Shown here in pieces: positions 54,048 to 62,019 of a stretch of DNA of 64,000 nucleotides. Position 1 is the first letter of the stretch. The number at the start of each line of letters is the position of its first letter. Source of the stretch: G965232465 sp965232465. GTDB taxonomy: Bacteria > Pseudomonadota > Alphaproteobacteria > JAQWUY01. The stretch lies in NCBI GenBank assembly GCA_965232465.1, contig OZ246977.1:2294001-2358000 (forward strand), written 5' to 3'. A program made the position numbers and the translations under genes. Below the pieces are notes generated by a model. It was given only the letters and a program-made list of their open reading frames with translations. It did not search any database and was not told the origin of the DNA.

Positions 54048-54713
54048 ATGACACAAAATACAAAATGGGTTGCCACCCGTTGGTACTGTATCCGCCATGC
54101 AGTGGTGCCAGAATCCGAACATCATAACACCTTTTATGGGTCCGATGATGTGGGATGTATCCCGGATATGGATTTGGCAAAATGGCACACAAAAATTTTA
54201 CCCAGCGACAATAATATACTGGTAACATCTGGGTTAAAACGCACCACCCAAACCGCCCAAGCCATCCGTGATTGTGATTTTGATTTACCAACGGATATGC
54301 AATTTAAATCGTTCAATGAAATGGATTTTGGACACTGGCAAGGCAAACCTGCATCGAATTATATGAAAAATAAAGACCAAGGATTTTGGTACACCCCCGC
54401 CCATTACCGTATCACAGGGGGGGAAAGTTTTGCCGATTTATATGCCCGTGTCAGCCATACTATGTTTGATATTACATGGAAATATGCGGGCAAAAACATT
54501 ATATCCATTACCCATGGGGGTACGATTCGGGCACAAATCGCCTATGCCCTTGGGTTACCCCTTAAAACCGCTGTCGATATAAACATCGACAATCAATCGC
54601 TTACCCTGCTCGAACACTTCCACAACGAAGATACAGAGGGCAATATCACTGAACAAGACAAGTGGCGAGTGCATTACATCAACAAAATTCCGAATAAAAG
54701 TCCCTATGAATAA
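54048..54713 (+). CDS. cobC: Alpha-ribazole phosphatase-like histidine phosphatase
   Basis: A 221-residue phosphoglycerate-mutase-fold protein. The phospho-histidine lies in CIRHAVVPES, with RHA instead of the common RHG. TSGLKRTTQTAQA, the acid/base stretch FNEMDFGHWQGK and the second catalytic His in ISITHGGTIRA are present. Its place between cobS and cobU supports dephosphorylation of alpha-ribazole 5'-phosphate or cobalamin phosphate. Confidence 0.85.
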   Translation: MTQNTKWVATRWYCIRHAVVPESEHHNTFYGSDDVGCIPDMDLAKWHTKILPSDNNILVTSGLKRTTQTAQAIRDCDFDLPTDMQFKSFNEMDFGHWQGKPASNYMKNKDQGFWYTPAHYRITGGESFADLYARVSHTMFDITWKYAGKNIISITHGGTIRAQIAYALGLPLKTAVDINIDNQSLTLLEHFHNEDTEGNITEQDKWRVHYINKIPNKSPYE

Positions 54714-54725
54714 AGCAGGTGTCCC

Positions 54726-55277
54726 ATGACAAATACCCACTTAATTATTGGTGGTATCAGTTCGGGGAAAACACAGGTTGCCCTCGATATGGCAAATGGT
54801 CTCGATATACCCAAGATATATGTGGCAACCACCAATAACACCGATAATGACCCCGAAATGCAGGCAAAAATTATTGCCCACCAACGGCAACGGGGTACGG
54901 ATTGGCAAACGGTCGAATCTCCGCTGCATATAGCGGATACAATATACCGCATACAAACCCCATCCGTATGTATCATCGATTGTATAACCATGTGGGTGTC
55001 AAATATCATGTGGCACCATGAAAAAAAACAGCCCCGCCAAGATATATGGCGTTGTATACACACATACCTTACCCCTGTTACAGAGATGATTTCCACCACC
55101 CCACATACGCTGATTTTTATCAGCTGCGAAGTAGGATACGCCCCCGTACATGACAATACAGTAGTACGGCATTTTCAACGGTATCAAGGGCAAGTCAATC
55201 AGGCTGTTGCAAAATCGGTAAATAATGTATACTTGGTAACGGCTGGGATTGCCACACAAATAAAACCCATAATATAA
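54726..55277 (+). CDS. cobU: Adenosylcobinamide kinase / adenosylcobinamide-phosphate guanylyltransferase
   Basis: A 183-residue bifunctional CobU. The P-loop reads GGISSGKTQVALDMA (about residues 9-23). It is followed by IYVATTNNTDNDPEMQAKI and HQRQRGTDWQTVESP, which contains the guanylylated His region, and by ISCEVGYAPVHDN. It phosphorylates and guanylylates adenosylcobinamide for CobS. AGGTG lies 6 nt before the ATG. Confidence 0.94.
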   Translation: MTNTHLIIGGISSGKTQVALDMANGLDIPKIYVATTNNTDNDPEMQAKIIAHQRQRGTDWQTVESPLHIADTIYRIQTPSVCIIDCITMWVSNIMWHHEKKQPRQDIWRCIHTYLTPVTEMISTTPHTLIFISCEVGYAPVHDNTVVRHFQRYQGQVNQAVAKSVNNVYLVTAGIATQIKPII

Positions 55278-55289
55278 GGACATATATTT

Positions 55290-56336
55290 ATGACAGCCAT
55301 TCCCAAAAAAATTCCCGCCACTGTTATTACAGGGTTCTTAGGATCCGGGAAAACCAGTATTATCCGCCATATGATTGAAAATAACCATGGTAAAAAACTG
55401 GCTTTTCTTATTAACGAATTTGGCGATTTAGGTATCGATAGGGATATGTTATTGGGATGTGGTATGCAAGATTGCACCGAAGACGATATTGTGGAATTGT
55501 CGAATGGCTGTATTTGTTGTACAGTGGCGGATGATTTTTTACCGACTATGGAAACTATCCTTGATCGCCCCAATCCCCCCGACCATATTTTGATTGAAAC
55601 ATCGGGCTTGGCGTTACCAAAACCATTAATTAAAGCATTTGATTGGCCAAGTGTTAAATCCCGTGCTACCGTCGACGGGGTAATAACCATTATCGATTCC
55701 AAGGCGTTATCGGAGGGCAGATTTGCCAACGATGAACAACTGGTACAACAACAACGCCTATCAGACAACAGCTTGGACCACGATAATCCCTTGCACGAAG
55801 TGTTTAGCGACCAACTGATATGTGCGGATGTGGTGATATTAAACAAGGCGGATTTATTAACCAACACCGCCCTAAATACTTTAAAATCAGATTTAAAATC
55901 ACAAGTACGGGATGGCGTATTGCTGATTGCATCGCACAATGCATGCGTTGATGGGGCGGTGGTGTTGGGACTGGATAAAAAAACAGAAACGACCCTTGAT
56001 GCGATTCATACCCACCACGATACCCCCCATGACCACGGTCATAACAATTTTTTATCGTTTACCATCGATTTGGGGGATATAATGGACACAGAAAAACTGA
56101 AAAATGTTCTTGTGCAGGTGGTAAAATCGCACGATATTTTACGCATAAAAGGGTTTGTGTATAATCCGACAAAACCCATGCGACAGGTCTTACAAGGGGT
56201 GGGCACCCGATTTACAAAATATTTTGACCGTCCATGGCAAGACACGGATACAAAATCCACACGACTGGTGATTATTGGATTGCATACCATACACCCAGAT
56301 ATTATACTTGCCCACATTAAAAATGGCTTACAATAA
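55290..56336 (+). CDS. CobW-family G3E GTPase
   Basis: A 348-residue G3E GTPase, a metal chaperone family. It shows the P-loop TGFLGSGKTSI (about residues 11-21), the metal-binding motif NGCICCTV (about 72-79), LIETSGLALP, and NKAD. A His-rich stretch (HTHHDTPHDHGHNN, about 232-245) precedes the C-terminal CobW_C domain. In this position among cob genes it most likely serves cobalt handling, though zinc-linked members exist. It starts 12 bp after cobU. Confidence 0.92.
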   Translation: MTAIPKKIPATVITGFLGSGKTSIIRHMIENNHGKKLAFLINEFGDLGIDRDMLLGCGMQDCTEDDIVELSNGCICCTVADDFLPTMETILDRPNPPDHILIETSGLALPKPLIKAFDWPSVKSRATVDGVITIIDSKALSEGRFANDEQLVQQQRLSDNSLDHDNPLHEVFSDQLICADVVILNKADLLTNTALNTLKSDLKSQVRDGVLLIASHNACVDGAVVLGLDKKTETTLDAIHTHHDTPHDHGHNNFLSFTIDLGDIMDTEKLKNVLVQVVKSHDILRIKGFVYNPTKPMRQVLQGVGTRFTKYFDRPWQDTDTKSTRLVIIGLHTIHPDIILAHIKNGLQ

Positions 56337-56347
56337 CAAGGAAAACT

Positions 56348-57319
56348 ATGACACCCACCATAATACTCGCTGTAAAAAATTTGGGTTCAAACATCGTCCA
56401 AGATGTATGGAAAATTTCCCTGTTTTTAACAAAATTATCCGTGCCGATTCTGATTGGGATCAAGATTTTATCCATGATAGGCATAGTGGAAATATTGGCA
56501 CTTTTCCTTGCCCCAATTATGGAATTAATCGGCTTGCCGGGGGAAACAGGTTTGGTATGGGCAACGGCAATGGTGGCAAATTTATATGTGGGACTGAATG
56601 TGTTTGTCAACCTGCCGGATTTACAAACCATGACGGTGGCACAAGTCACCACATTGGGGCTGATGATGTTGTGTGTGCATAATTTCTTTATGGAAATGGC
56701 GGTGGTTAAATTGGCGGGTGTACGGTTGATGTTTGCCATACCCTTTCGGGTTGGTGGGGCGATTTTTGTTGGATTTGTATTTTATCTGTGGACAAAATCG
56801 ATGGGAACATACCAAGACACGGCAATAATTACCATGCCTGTACAGGACTTAGAAGTCGACCTTATCACATGGGCATTAAACCTGATTGAATTTATGGGTA
56901 TTGTATATGGTATTATCATTGTCATGGTCAGCATATTGGAAACCCTGAAAATGTTAAAAATCACCAACGCCATTGTATGGGCAATATCGCCTGTGTTACG
57001 GTTGGCGGGCATATCAAAAAATGCTGGTGAGATCACCGTCATAGGGTTATTACTGGGCTTGGCATTTGGGGGGGCATATCTTATCCAAGAAGCCAAAAAG
57101 GGGCATATTAAACACCGTGATATTGTGCTGAGTATGGCATTTTTGGCGTTGTGCCATGCCCTGATTGAAGACACCATATTATTAACCTTAATCGGCGGCG
57201 ATTATTGGATATTATTGGTATATCGCACCCTTATCAGTTTTGCCATTGTCATCGGGCTGGGGATTATCGTAAACCGATGTTCTGATACCATTTTTTATAA
57301 AATATTCTTTAAAAAATAA
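56348..57319 (+). CDS. Gate/nucleoside-recognition domain membrane protein
   Basis: A 323-residue inner-membrane protein with about eight hydrophobic helices, of the Gate (nucleoside recognition) domain type seen in transporters and SpmA/YjiH-like proteins. Two related halves are suggested by PIMELIGLPGETGLVWAT and PVLRLAGISKNAGEITVIG. It follows the CobW GTPase by 11 bp with AAGGA, so it belongs to the cob operon. A role in transport of a cobalamin precursor or base is possible but inferred only from position. Confidence 0.75.
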   Translation: MTPTIILAVKNLGSNIVQDVWKISLFLTKLSVPILIGIKILSMIGIVEILALFLAPIMELIGLPGETGLVWATAMVANLYVGLNVFVNLPDLQTMTVAQVTTLGLMMLCVHNFFMEMAVVKLAGVRLMFAIPFRVGGAIFVGFVFYLWTKSMGTYQDTAIITMPVQDLEVDLITWALNLIEFMGIVYGIIIVMVSILETLKMLKITNAIVWAISPVLRLAGISKNAGEITVIGLLLGLAFGGAYLIQEAKKGHIKHRDIVLSMAFLALCHALIEDTILLTLIGGDYWILLVYRTLISFAIVIGLGIIVNRCSDTIFYKIFFKK

Positions 57320-57397
57320 ATTGTAAAAAACACCATTTATGGGTATACTACATAATACAGCAAAACGCATGCATATAAATATTGAAAGGAAAATAAT

Positions 57398-57670
57398 ATG
57401 AGTACCGAAGACGCATTACGCAAACGTGCCATTAGATCCATAAGAGCTAAAAGGGCATTCCAACTGCATTTGTCCATATATATTGCCATAAGTATATTGC
57501 TTGTCATAATAGACTGGTTCACACGCCCCATAAACACCCTAACATGGGCACATTTTCCCATCCTAGGCTGGGGGTTAGGGGTTTTTATTAACTGGTATGG
57601 TGTATACAGAATAGCCGCAAGAAGCATAACCGAAAGCGAAATAGCAGAAGAAATGCAAAAATTGAAATAA
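57398..57670 (+). CDS. 2TM domain protein
   Basis: A 90-residue protein with a charged N-terminus (RKRAIRSIRAKRAF), two hydrophobic helices (about 24-41 and 53-70) and a C-terminal acidic helix. This matches the 2TM domain family, of unknown function and sometimes fused to sensor kinases. GAAAGGAAAA precedes the ATG. Confidence 0.75.
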   Translation: MSTEDALRKRAIRSIRAKRAFQLHLSIYIAISILLVIIDWFTRPINTLTWAHFPILGWGLGVFINWYGVYRIAARSITESEIAEEMQKLK

Positions 57671-57721
57671 AAAAGCCCAGCAAAAAACAAAGTTAAAGAA
57701 AAGCCATTTAAACCTGATAAT

Positions 57722-59506
57722 TTAAATGTCGATGCGTTTTACTTCGACCACTGTTTCCATGGCGTTAATCGCCTGCACGACTTCGTCCGATATGCTGTCG
57801 TCCACTTCGAGTACGCTCATGGCTTGACCTGTTTCCCCATATCTGCCAAGTGCAAATGACCCGATATTTACTCCTTTTTCCCCTAGTAAGGTTCCCATTT
57901 TTCCCACATGTCCTGGGACATCATAATTGACTGTGTATAACATATGGGGGCAAAATTCTGTTTCCATACGCACACCATTGATGCTGATAAGGCGGGGATT
58001 GTTGGCACCGAATAACGATCCCCCAACAGATACTTCTTGCCCAGAGGTAAGCAAGATTTTTACATAAATGGCCGTGTTATAATCGCTGTCGGATTGGTAT
58101 TGGGTGATGGCAACATCAATATTACGCTGTTTGGCAATAATCGGAGCGTTGACCATATTTACCGTATCATTGAACACCCCAAACAACCCAGACAACACCA
58201 TTTGGGTAATTGGTTTTGCATCCAAATCCGCAGCCGCACCGCCCATTTCAATGGAAATCCCTTGGATATGAGAATCGCCCATAATGTGCCCGGCAACCTT
58301 ACCCAAATATGTGCCTAATTCCATATATGGATATATTTTTTGAGCATCTTCGGCGGTTACAGATGGCATATTTAAAGCATTACGAATAGCCCCATTTATC
58401 AAATAATCGCTCATTTGTTCGGCAACTTGCACGGCAACATTTTCCTGTGCCTCAGTGGTGGAAGCCCCCAAATGCGGGGTGGCAATAACTTTATTGTGTC
58501 CAAACAAAATATTTTCTTTTGCGGGTTCAACTTCAAATACATCCAAGGCGGCACCTGCGACCTTACCGCTGTTTAAGGCGTCGAGCAAATCAGATTCGTT
58601 AATAATCCCGCCTCTGGCACAGTTTATAATCTGTACCCCATCTTTACATTTTGCCAGAGATTCTGCATTTAAAATATTACGGGTACTGTCGGTCAAGGGG
58701 GTATGTATACTGATAAAATCGGCGTTTTTCAGCAATGAATCCAAGCTGTCCGCCCGTTGCACACCCATTTCTTTTGCCCGTGTTTCTGATAAAAATGGGT
58801 CATACGCTATAACCTTCATGCGTAAACCCAACGCACGGTTGGCAACAATCGACCCAATATTGCCCACCCCAATTAAGCCCAGTGTTTTACGGGTAATTTC
58901 CACACCAACAAAGCGTTTCTTTTCCCACTTGCCCAAATGCGTCGATTGGCTGGCTTGTGGAATGGACCGTGCCAAGGAAAATATCATGGCAATGGCGTGT
59001 TCGGCGGTGGTGATCGAATTCCCAAATGGTGTATTCATAACGATGACACCCTTTTTACTGGCATGGGAAATATCCACATTATCAACCCCGATGCCCGCCC
59101 GCCCGATAACCTTCAAACGACTGGCTTTATCCAAAACTTCGGCGGTTACTTTGGTGGCGGAACGCATTGCCAGTCCATCATAATTATCGATAATTTCCAA
59201 CAGCTGTTTTGGGGATAAGCCCACCTTCACATCCACTTCCACCCCCGCATCTTGAAATATTTTTACCGCCACAGGCGACAAATCGTCGGAAATAAGTACC
59301 TTTGCACCGCCCGATTGTTGCAATTCTTCGGGAATAAGAATATTATTTTTTTCCGCTACTGCAAGGACTTCTTTCATCCGCCATTCAGGGATGCGTTTCT
59401 TTTGTTTCCACCCTTGTACAGTGGTTGGGTTTTTGTGTCCCAACAACCGTGCCATAGCGGACATACCGCCAAAATTTTTAATAAATTGTTCGATGTAATG
59501 TGTCAT
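57722..59506 (-). CDS. serA: D-3-phosphoglycerate dehydrogenase with N-terminal HTH-like domain
   Basis: A 594-residue protein. Residues ~69-594 (KVLISDDLSPVAVKIF onward) are a complete long-type PGDH, first enzyme of serine synthesis: NAD-binding LGLIGVGNIGSIVA, catalytic Arg in INCARGGIINE, Glu in FEVEPAKE, His in ATPHLGAST, an intervening domain and a C-terminal ACT domain (GHVGKMGTLLGEKGVNIGSF). Residues 1-68 are extra: FGGMSAMARLLGHKNPTTVQ, GWKQKKRIPEWRM reads as a Cro/YdaS-like helix-turn-helix domain. No ATG or GTG lies between the two parts, only a TTG at codon 62, so the fusion appears real. It follows serC by 48 bp. It may be an autoregulating enzyme (inference). Confidence 0.9.
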   Translation of the reverse strand: MTHYIEQFIKNFGGMSAMARLLGHKNPTTVQGWKQKKRIPEWRMKEVLAVAEKNNILIPEELQQSGGAKVLISDDLSPVAVKIFQDAGVEVDVKVGLSPKQLLEIIDNYDGLAMRSATKVTAEVLDKASRLKVIGRAGIGVDNVDISHASKKGVIVMNTPFGNSITTAEHAIAMIFSLARSIPQASQSTHLGKWEKKRFVGVEITRKTLGLIGVGNIGSIVANRALGLRMKVIAYDPFLSETRAKEMGVQRADSLDSLLKNADFISIHTPLTDSTRNILNAESLAKCKDGVQIINCARGGIINESDLLDALNSGKVAGAALDVFEVEPAKENILFGHNKVIATPHLGASTTEAQENVAVQVAEQMSDYLINGAIRNALNMPSVTAEDAQKIYPYMELGTYLGKVAGHIMGDSHIQGISIEMGGAAADLDAKPITQMVLSGLFGVFNDTVNMVNAPIIAKQRNIDVAITQYQSDSDYNTAIYVKILLTSGQEVSVGGSLFGANNPRLISINGVRMETEFCPHMLYTVNYDVPGHVGKMGTLLGEKGVNIGSFALGRYGETGQAMSVLEVDDSISDEVVQAINAMETVVEVKRIDI

Positions 59507-59554
59507 ATTCTAAATTCTTGTGTTATGTGTAACCATATAAAAAATACATTTATG

Positions 59555-60673
59555 TTATGCTGATACTTTTGCATATGCCCATGTTATCCATTGTGTTAAA
59601 ATACGCAGGTCATCCGTTTCCACCGTTGGACCGCCCCAGATTCTTAATCCTGCGGGGGCATCACGATATGCCCCTATGTCATATGCTACGCCATGCTTTT
59701 CCAACAAAACACAAACGGGTTTTGCCAAATCAGAATTTTCCAATACCAAACAAATGGCGGTACTGGAACGGGTGGCAGAATCGGTTGCCAAAAATGACAC
59801 CCAATCGGTATTTTCCACCCATTCTGTGATAACAGATAAGTTTTCATAACTGCGGCGGTGCAATGCGGATTGTCCCCCCATTTTTTCCACCCAACGATAA
59901 CATGCCAAAATGTCTTCCACACACAACATAGATGGGGTGTTAATGGTTTCCCCCTTAAATATGCCATCGATAATCGCCCCACCTTTGCTCATGCGGAAAA
60001 TTTTTGGTAAAGGGCGGTTATTATACTGTTCGGCTTCGATGCGGGCAACCGCACCGGGGCTAAGAACAATCATGCCATGTGCCCCTTCGCCCCCCAGTGC
60101 CTTTTGCCATGACCAAGTGGTTATATCCAGTTTTTGCCAATCTAAATCCTCCACAAATACCGCAGAAGTGGCATCACAAATGGTTAATCCCATACGATCT
60201 GTGGCAATCCAATCTGTATTTGGCACCCGCACCCCAGAAGTGGTCCCATTATAAGTAAACACCATATCCCGATTTGGGGTATGTATCAATGTGGGAATGT
60301 GTCCATATGGGGCATCGATAATTTGAAAATCCCTCAATTTTAATTGGTTTTTTATATCAGATGCCCACCCCGCCCCAAAACTTTCCCACGCATACACATC
60401 AACACCCCGTCGATCATGCAGCACCGACCACAACGCCATTTCCACCGCCCCTGTATCCGATGCAGGCACGATACCAATTTTATAATCGGCGGGTATACGC
60501 AATATATCACGGGTATATTGAATCACTTGCTTTAAGCGATTTTTTGCAACAGAAGAACGGTGCGAACGCCCCAAAGAATCAAGGTGTAAATGGCTTATAT
60601 CCCATCCCGGATACTTGGCACACGGTCCCGAAGAAAAATTGGTGTATTTGGGTTTAACAGTCGGATGCAGCAT
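59555..60673 (-). CDS. serC: Phosphoserine aminotransferase
   Basis: A 372-residue PLP enzyme of the alphaproteobacterial/archaeal SerC type, forming phosphoserine from 3-phosphohydroxypyruvate. It opens with NFSSGPCAKYPGW and contains the PLP lysine in WSWQKALGGEGAHG (about residue 196) and ETINTPSMLCVED. It forms an operon with serA downstream; the upstream region holds repeated TTTACGAT motifs. No serB is seen in the window. Confidence 0.96.
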   Translation of the reverse strand: MLHPTVKPKYTNFSSGPCAKYPGWDISHLHLDSLGRSHRSSVAKNRLKQVIQYTRDILRIPADYKIGIVPASDTGAVEMALWSVLHDRRGVDVYAWESFGAGWASDIKNQLKLRDFQIIDAPYGHIPTLIHTPNRDMVFTYNGTTSGVRVPNTDWIATDRMGLTICDATSAVFVEDLDWQKLDITTWSWQKALGGEGAHGMIVLSPGAVARIEAEQYNNRPLPKIFRMSKGGAIIDGIFKGETINTPSMLCVEDILACYRWVEKMGGQSALHRRSYENLSVITEWVENTDWVSFLATDSATRSSTAICLVLENSDLAKPVCVLLEKHGVAYDIGAYRDAPAGLRIWGGPTVETDDLRILTQWITWAYAKVSA

Positions 60674-60700
60674 CGTATATATCCCTTTTGAAAATATTAG

Positions 60701-60763
60701 TTACGAAAATCGTATACTATATTTACGATACTTATTTTACGATGTCAATAAAAAATTTACGAT
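60701..60763. promoter_or_regulatory. TTTACGAT repeat array upstream of serC-serA
   Basis: TTTACGAT occurs as direct repeats at 60722-60729, 60736-60743 and 60756-60763. TTACGA also occurs at 60701-60706 and the inverted form ATCGTA at 60709-60714, with another ATCGTATA over the serC start (60672-60679). All lie in the 119-bp gap before serC. It is a likely operator; the binder could be the HTH domain of SerA or the neighbouring Lrp protein. Confidence 0.6.
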
Positions 60764-60792
60764 TCTTATATTTTTACCAATCATATAAAACA

Positions 60793-61269
60793 TCAAAGGG
60801 AATTGCCTATGCCTTCTGTGTCGATTTTGGTGGTGTATTTCATATGTTCCATGGCGAAGGTTGAGGTTACATCGTATAAATCTATTTGCCCCACCAAATA
60901 TTTATAAAATCTGTCGAAATGGGACAAGTCTTTTACTTGCACCTTTAATAAATAATCCCATTGCCCCGCCATGCGGTATGCCTCCATCACTTCGGGGATG
61001 GGCAATACGATTTTTCGAAAATGGTCAAGCCATTGTTGGTTATGTGCATTGGTGCGAATATTCACAAATACAACCGTACCACGATCGACCCTTGTGGCGT
61101 CTATTAACGCAACTTTGCCCAATATCACCCCCCATTCTTCCAATCGCCTGATACGGCGCCAACATGGGGTGGGCGACAGGTTAACCCGTTTCGATATATG
61201 ATTTAATGGCAGGGTACAATCGCTTTGTAACAACGATAAAATTTTTAAATCTGTGTAATCAAGTTCCAT
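60793..61269 (-). CDS. Lrp/AsnC-family regulator
   Basis: A 158-residue regulator with the N-terminal winged helix (YTDLKILSLLQSDCTLPLNH, then ISKRVNLSPTPCWRRIRRLE) and a C-terminal RAM domain containing EAYRMAGQWDYLLKVQVKDL. It lies between serC and a divergent cysteine dioxygenase-like gene, so it may control cysteine or serine metabolism. Some relatives regulate cysteine utilisation. Confidence 0.93.
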   Translation of the reverse strand: MELDYTDLKILSLLQSDCTLPLNHISKRVNLSPTPCWRRIRRLEEWGVILGKVALIDATRVDRGTVVFVNIRTNAHNQQWLDHFRKIVLPIPEVMEAYRMAGQWDYLLKVQVKDLSHFDRFYKYLVGQIDLYDVTSTFAMEHMKYTTKIDTEGIGNSL

Positions 61270-61299
61270 TTTTTATGTTCCTTATCTTGTTATACCTTA

Positions 61300-61355
61300 T
61301 AAAATATTTTTCTATTCCCTTTACAAAAATAAGTTTGTTTTAAAATATTTTTCTA
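61300..61355. promoter_or_regulatory. 15-bp direct repeats between Lrp regulator and cysteine dioxygenase-like gene
   Basis: TAAAATATTTTTCTA occurs at 61300-61314 and again, identical, at 61341-61355, 41 bp apart (about four helical turns). Such helically phased AT-rich sites are usual for Lrp-type octamers. The array lies within the 224-bp divergent spacer. Confidence 0.5.
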
Positions 61356-61493
61356 AAAAAAACATATAATAAGAAAAATAATATCTTATTTTATCCCAAA
61401 TGTAAATAAAAATTTACTTTTATAGCATTTTCTGAGAAAATAATACCTATACAATATATGGCACATTTTAAAAATAGAAAAAGAGACACGATT

Positions 61494-62012
61494 ATGAATA
61501 CAGAATTGACACAGCTTATCAACACTTTATCGGCTTTAAACCACATGCAGGACGCAACACAAGTCGGATCATTTTTACAACGGCACTTGCCCAGTGTGTT
61601 GCAAAACCCCAACCTGTTAAACGGTATTGATATGACCCCTGATATACACACAGGGTATGACAAAATAACACTTCACGCCCATACGGGTAAAAATCCATGG
61701 TCGGCACAAGTGCTTGTTTGGGCACCCCAAGCGATAACACCAATTCACAATCATAAATGTTTTTGTACCTTTGCCATGTACCAAGGAACACTAAGCGAAG
61801 ACCGATACGATGCCAATGGCACATACAAATATACCATCGCATATACCACAGGGGAACTTGCATCGATGACCCCAGATGGCAATGATGTGCATCGCATGCG
61901 AAACACCACAGACGACATGGCAATTTCGTTACATTTTTATGGGATTAATGGCAAAATTGACAACTCCATTCGCACCATATTTGTGGATACAGATACACAC
62001 AAAGTGGCATAA
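61494..62012 (+). CDS. Cysteine dioxygenase-like cupin
   Basis: A 172-residue non-haem iron cupin of the thiol dioxygenase family. The iron ligands are His85 and His87 (PIHNHKCF) and His133 (GNDVHRM), matching the 3-His centre of cysteine dioxygenase. Reading-frame start at 61494 has AAGAGA upstream; 12 earlier in-frame codons are unlikely. The expected reaction is cysteine to cysteine sulfinate; 3-mercaptopropionate dioxygenase is an alternative. It is divergent from an Lrp regulator. Confidence 0.85.
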   Translation: MNTELTQLINTLSALNHMQDATQVGSFLQRHLPSVLQNPNLLNGIDMTPDIHTGYDKITLHAHTGKNPWSAQVLVWAPQAITPIHNHKCFCTFAMYQGTLSEDRYDANGTYKYTIAYTTGELASMTPDGNDVHRMRNTTDDMAISLHFYGINGKIDNSIRTIFVDTDTHKVA

Positions 62013-62019
62013 TGTTGCA

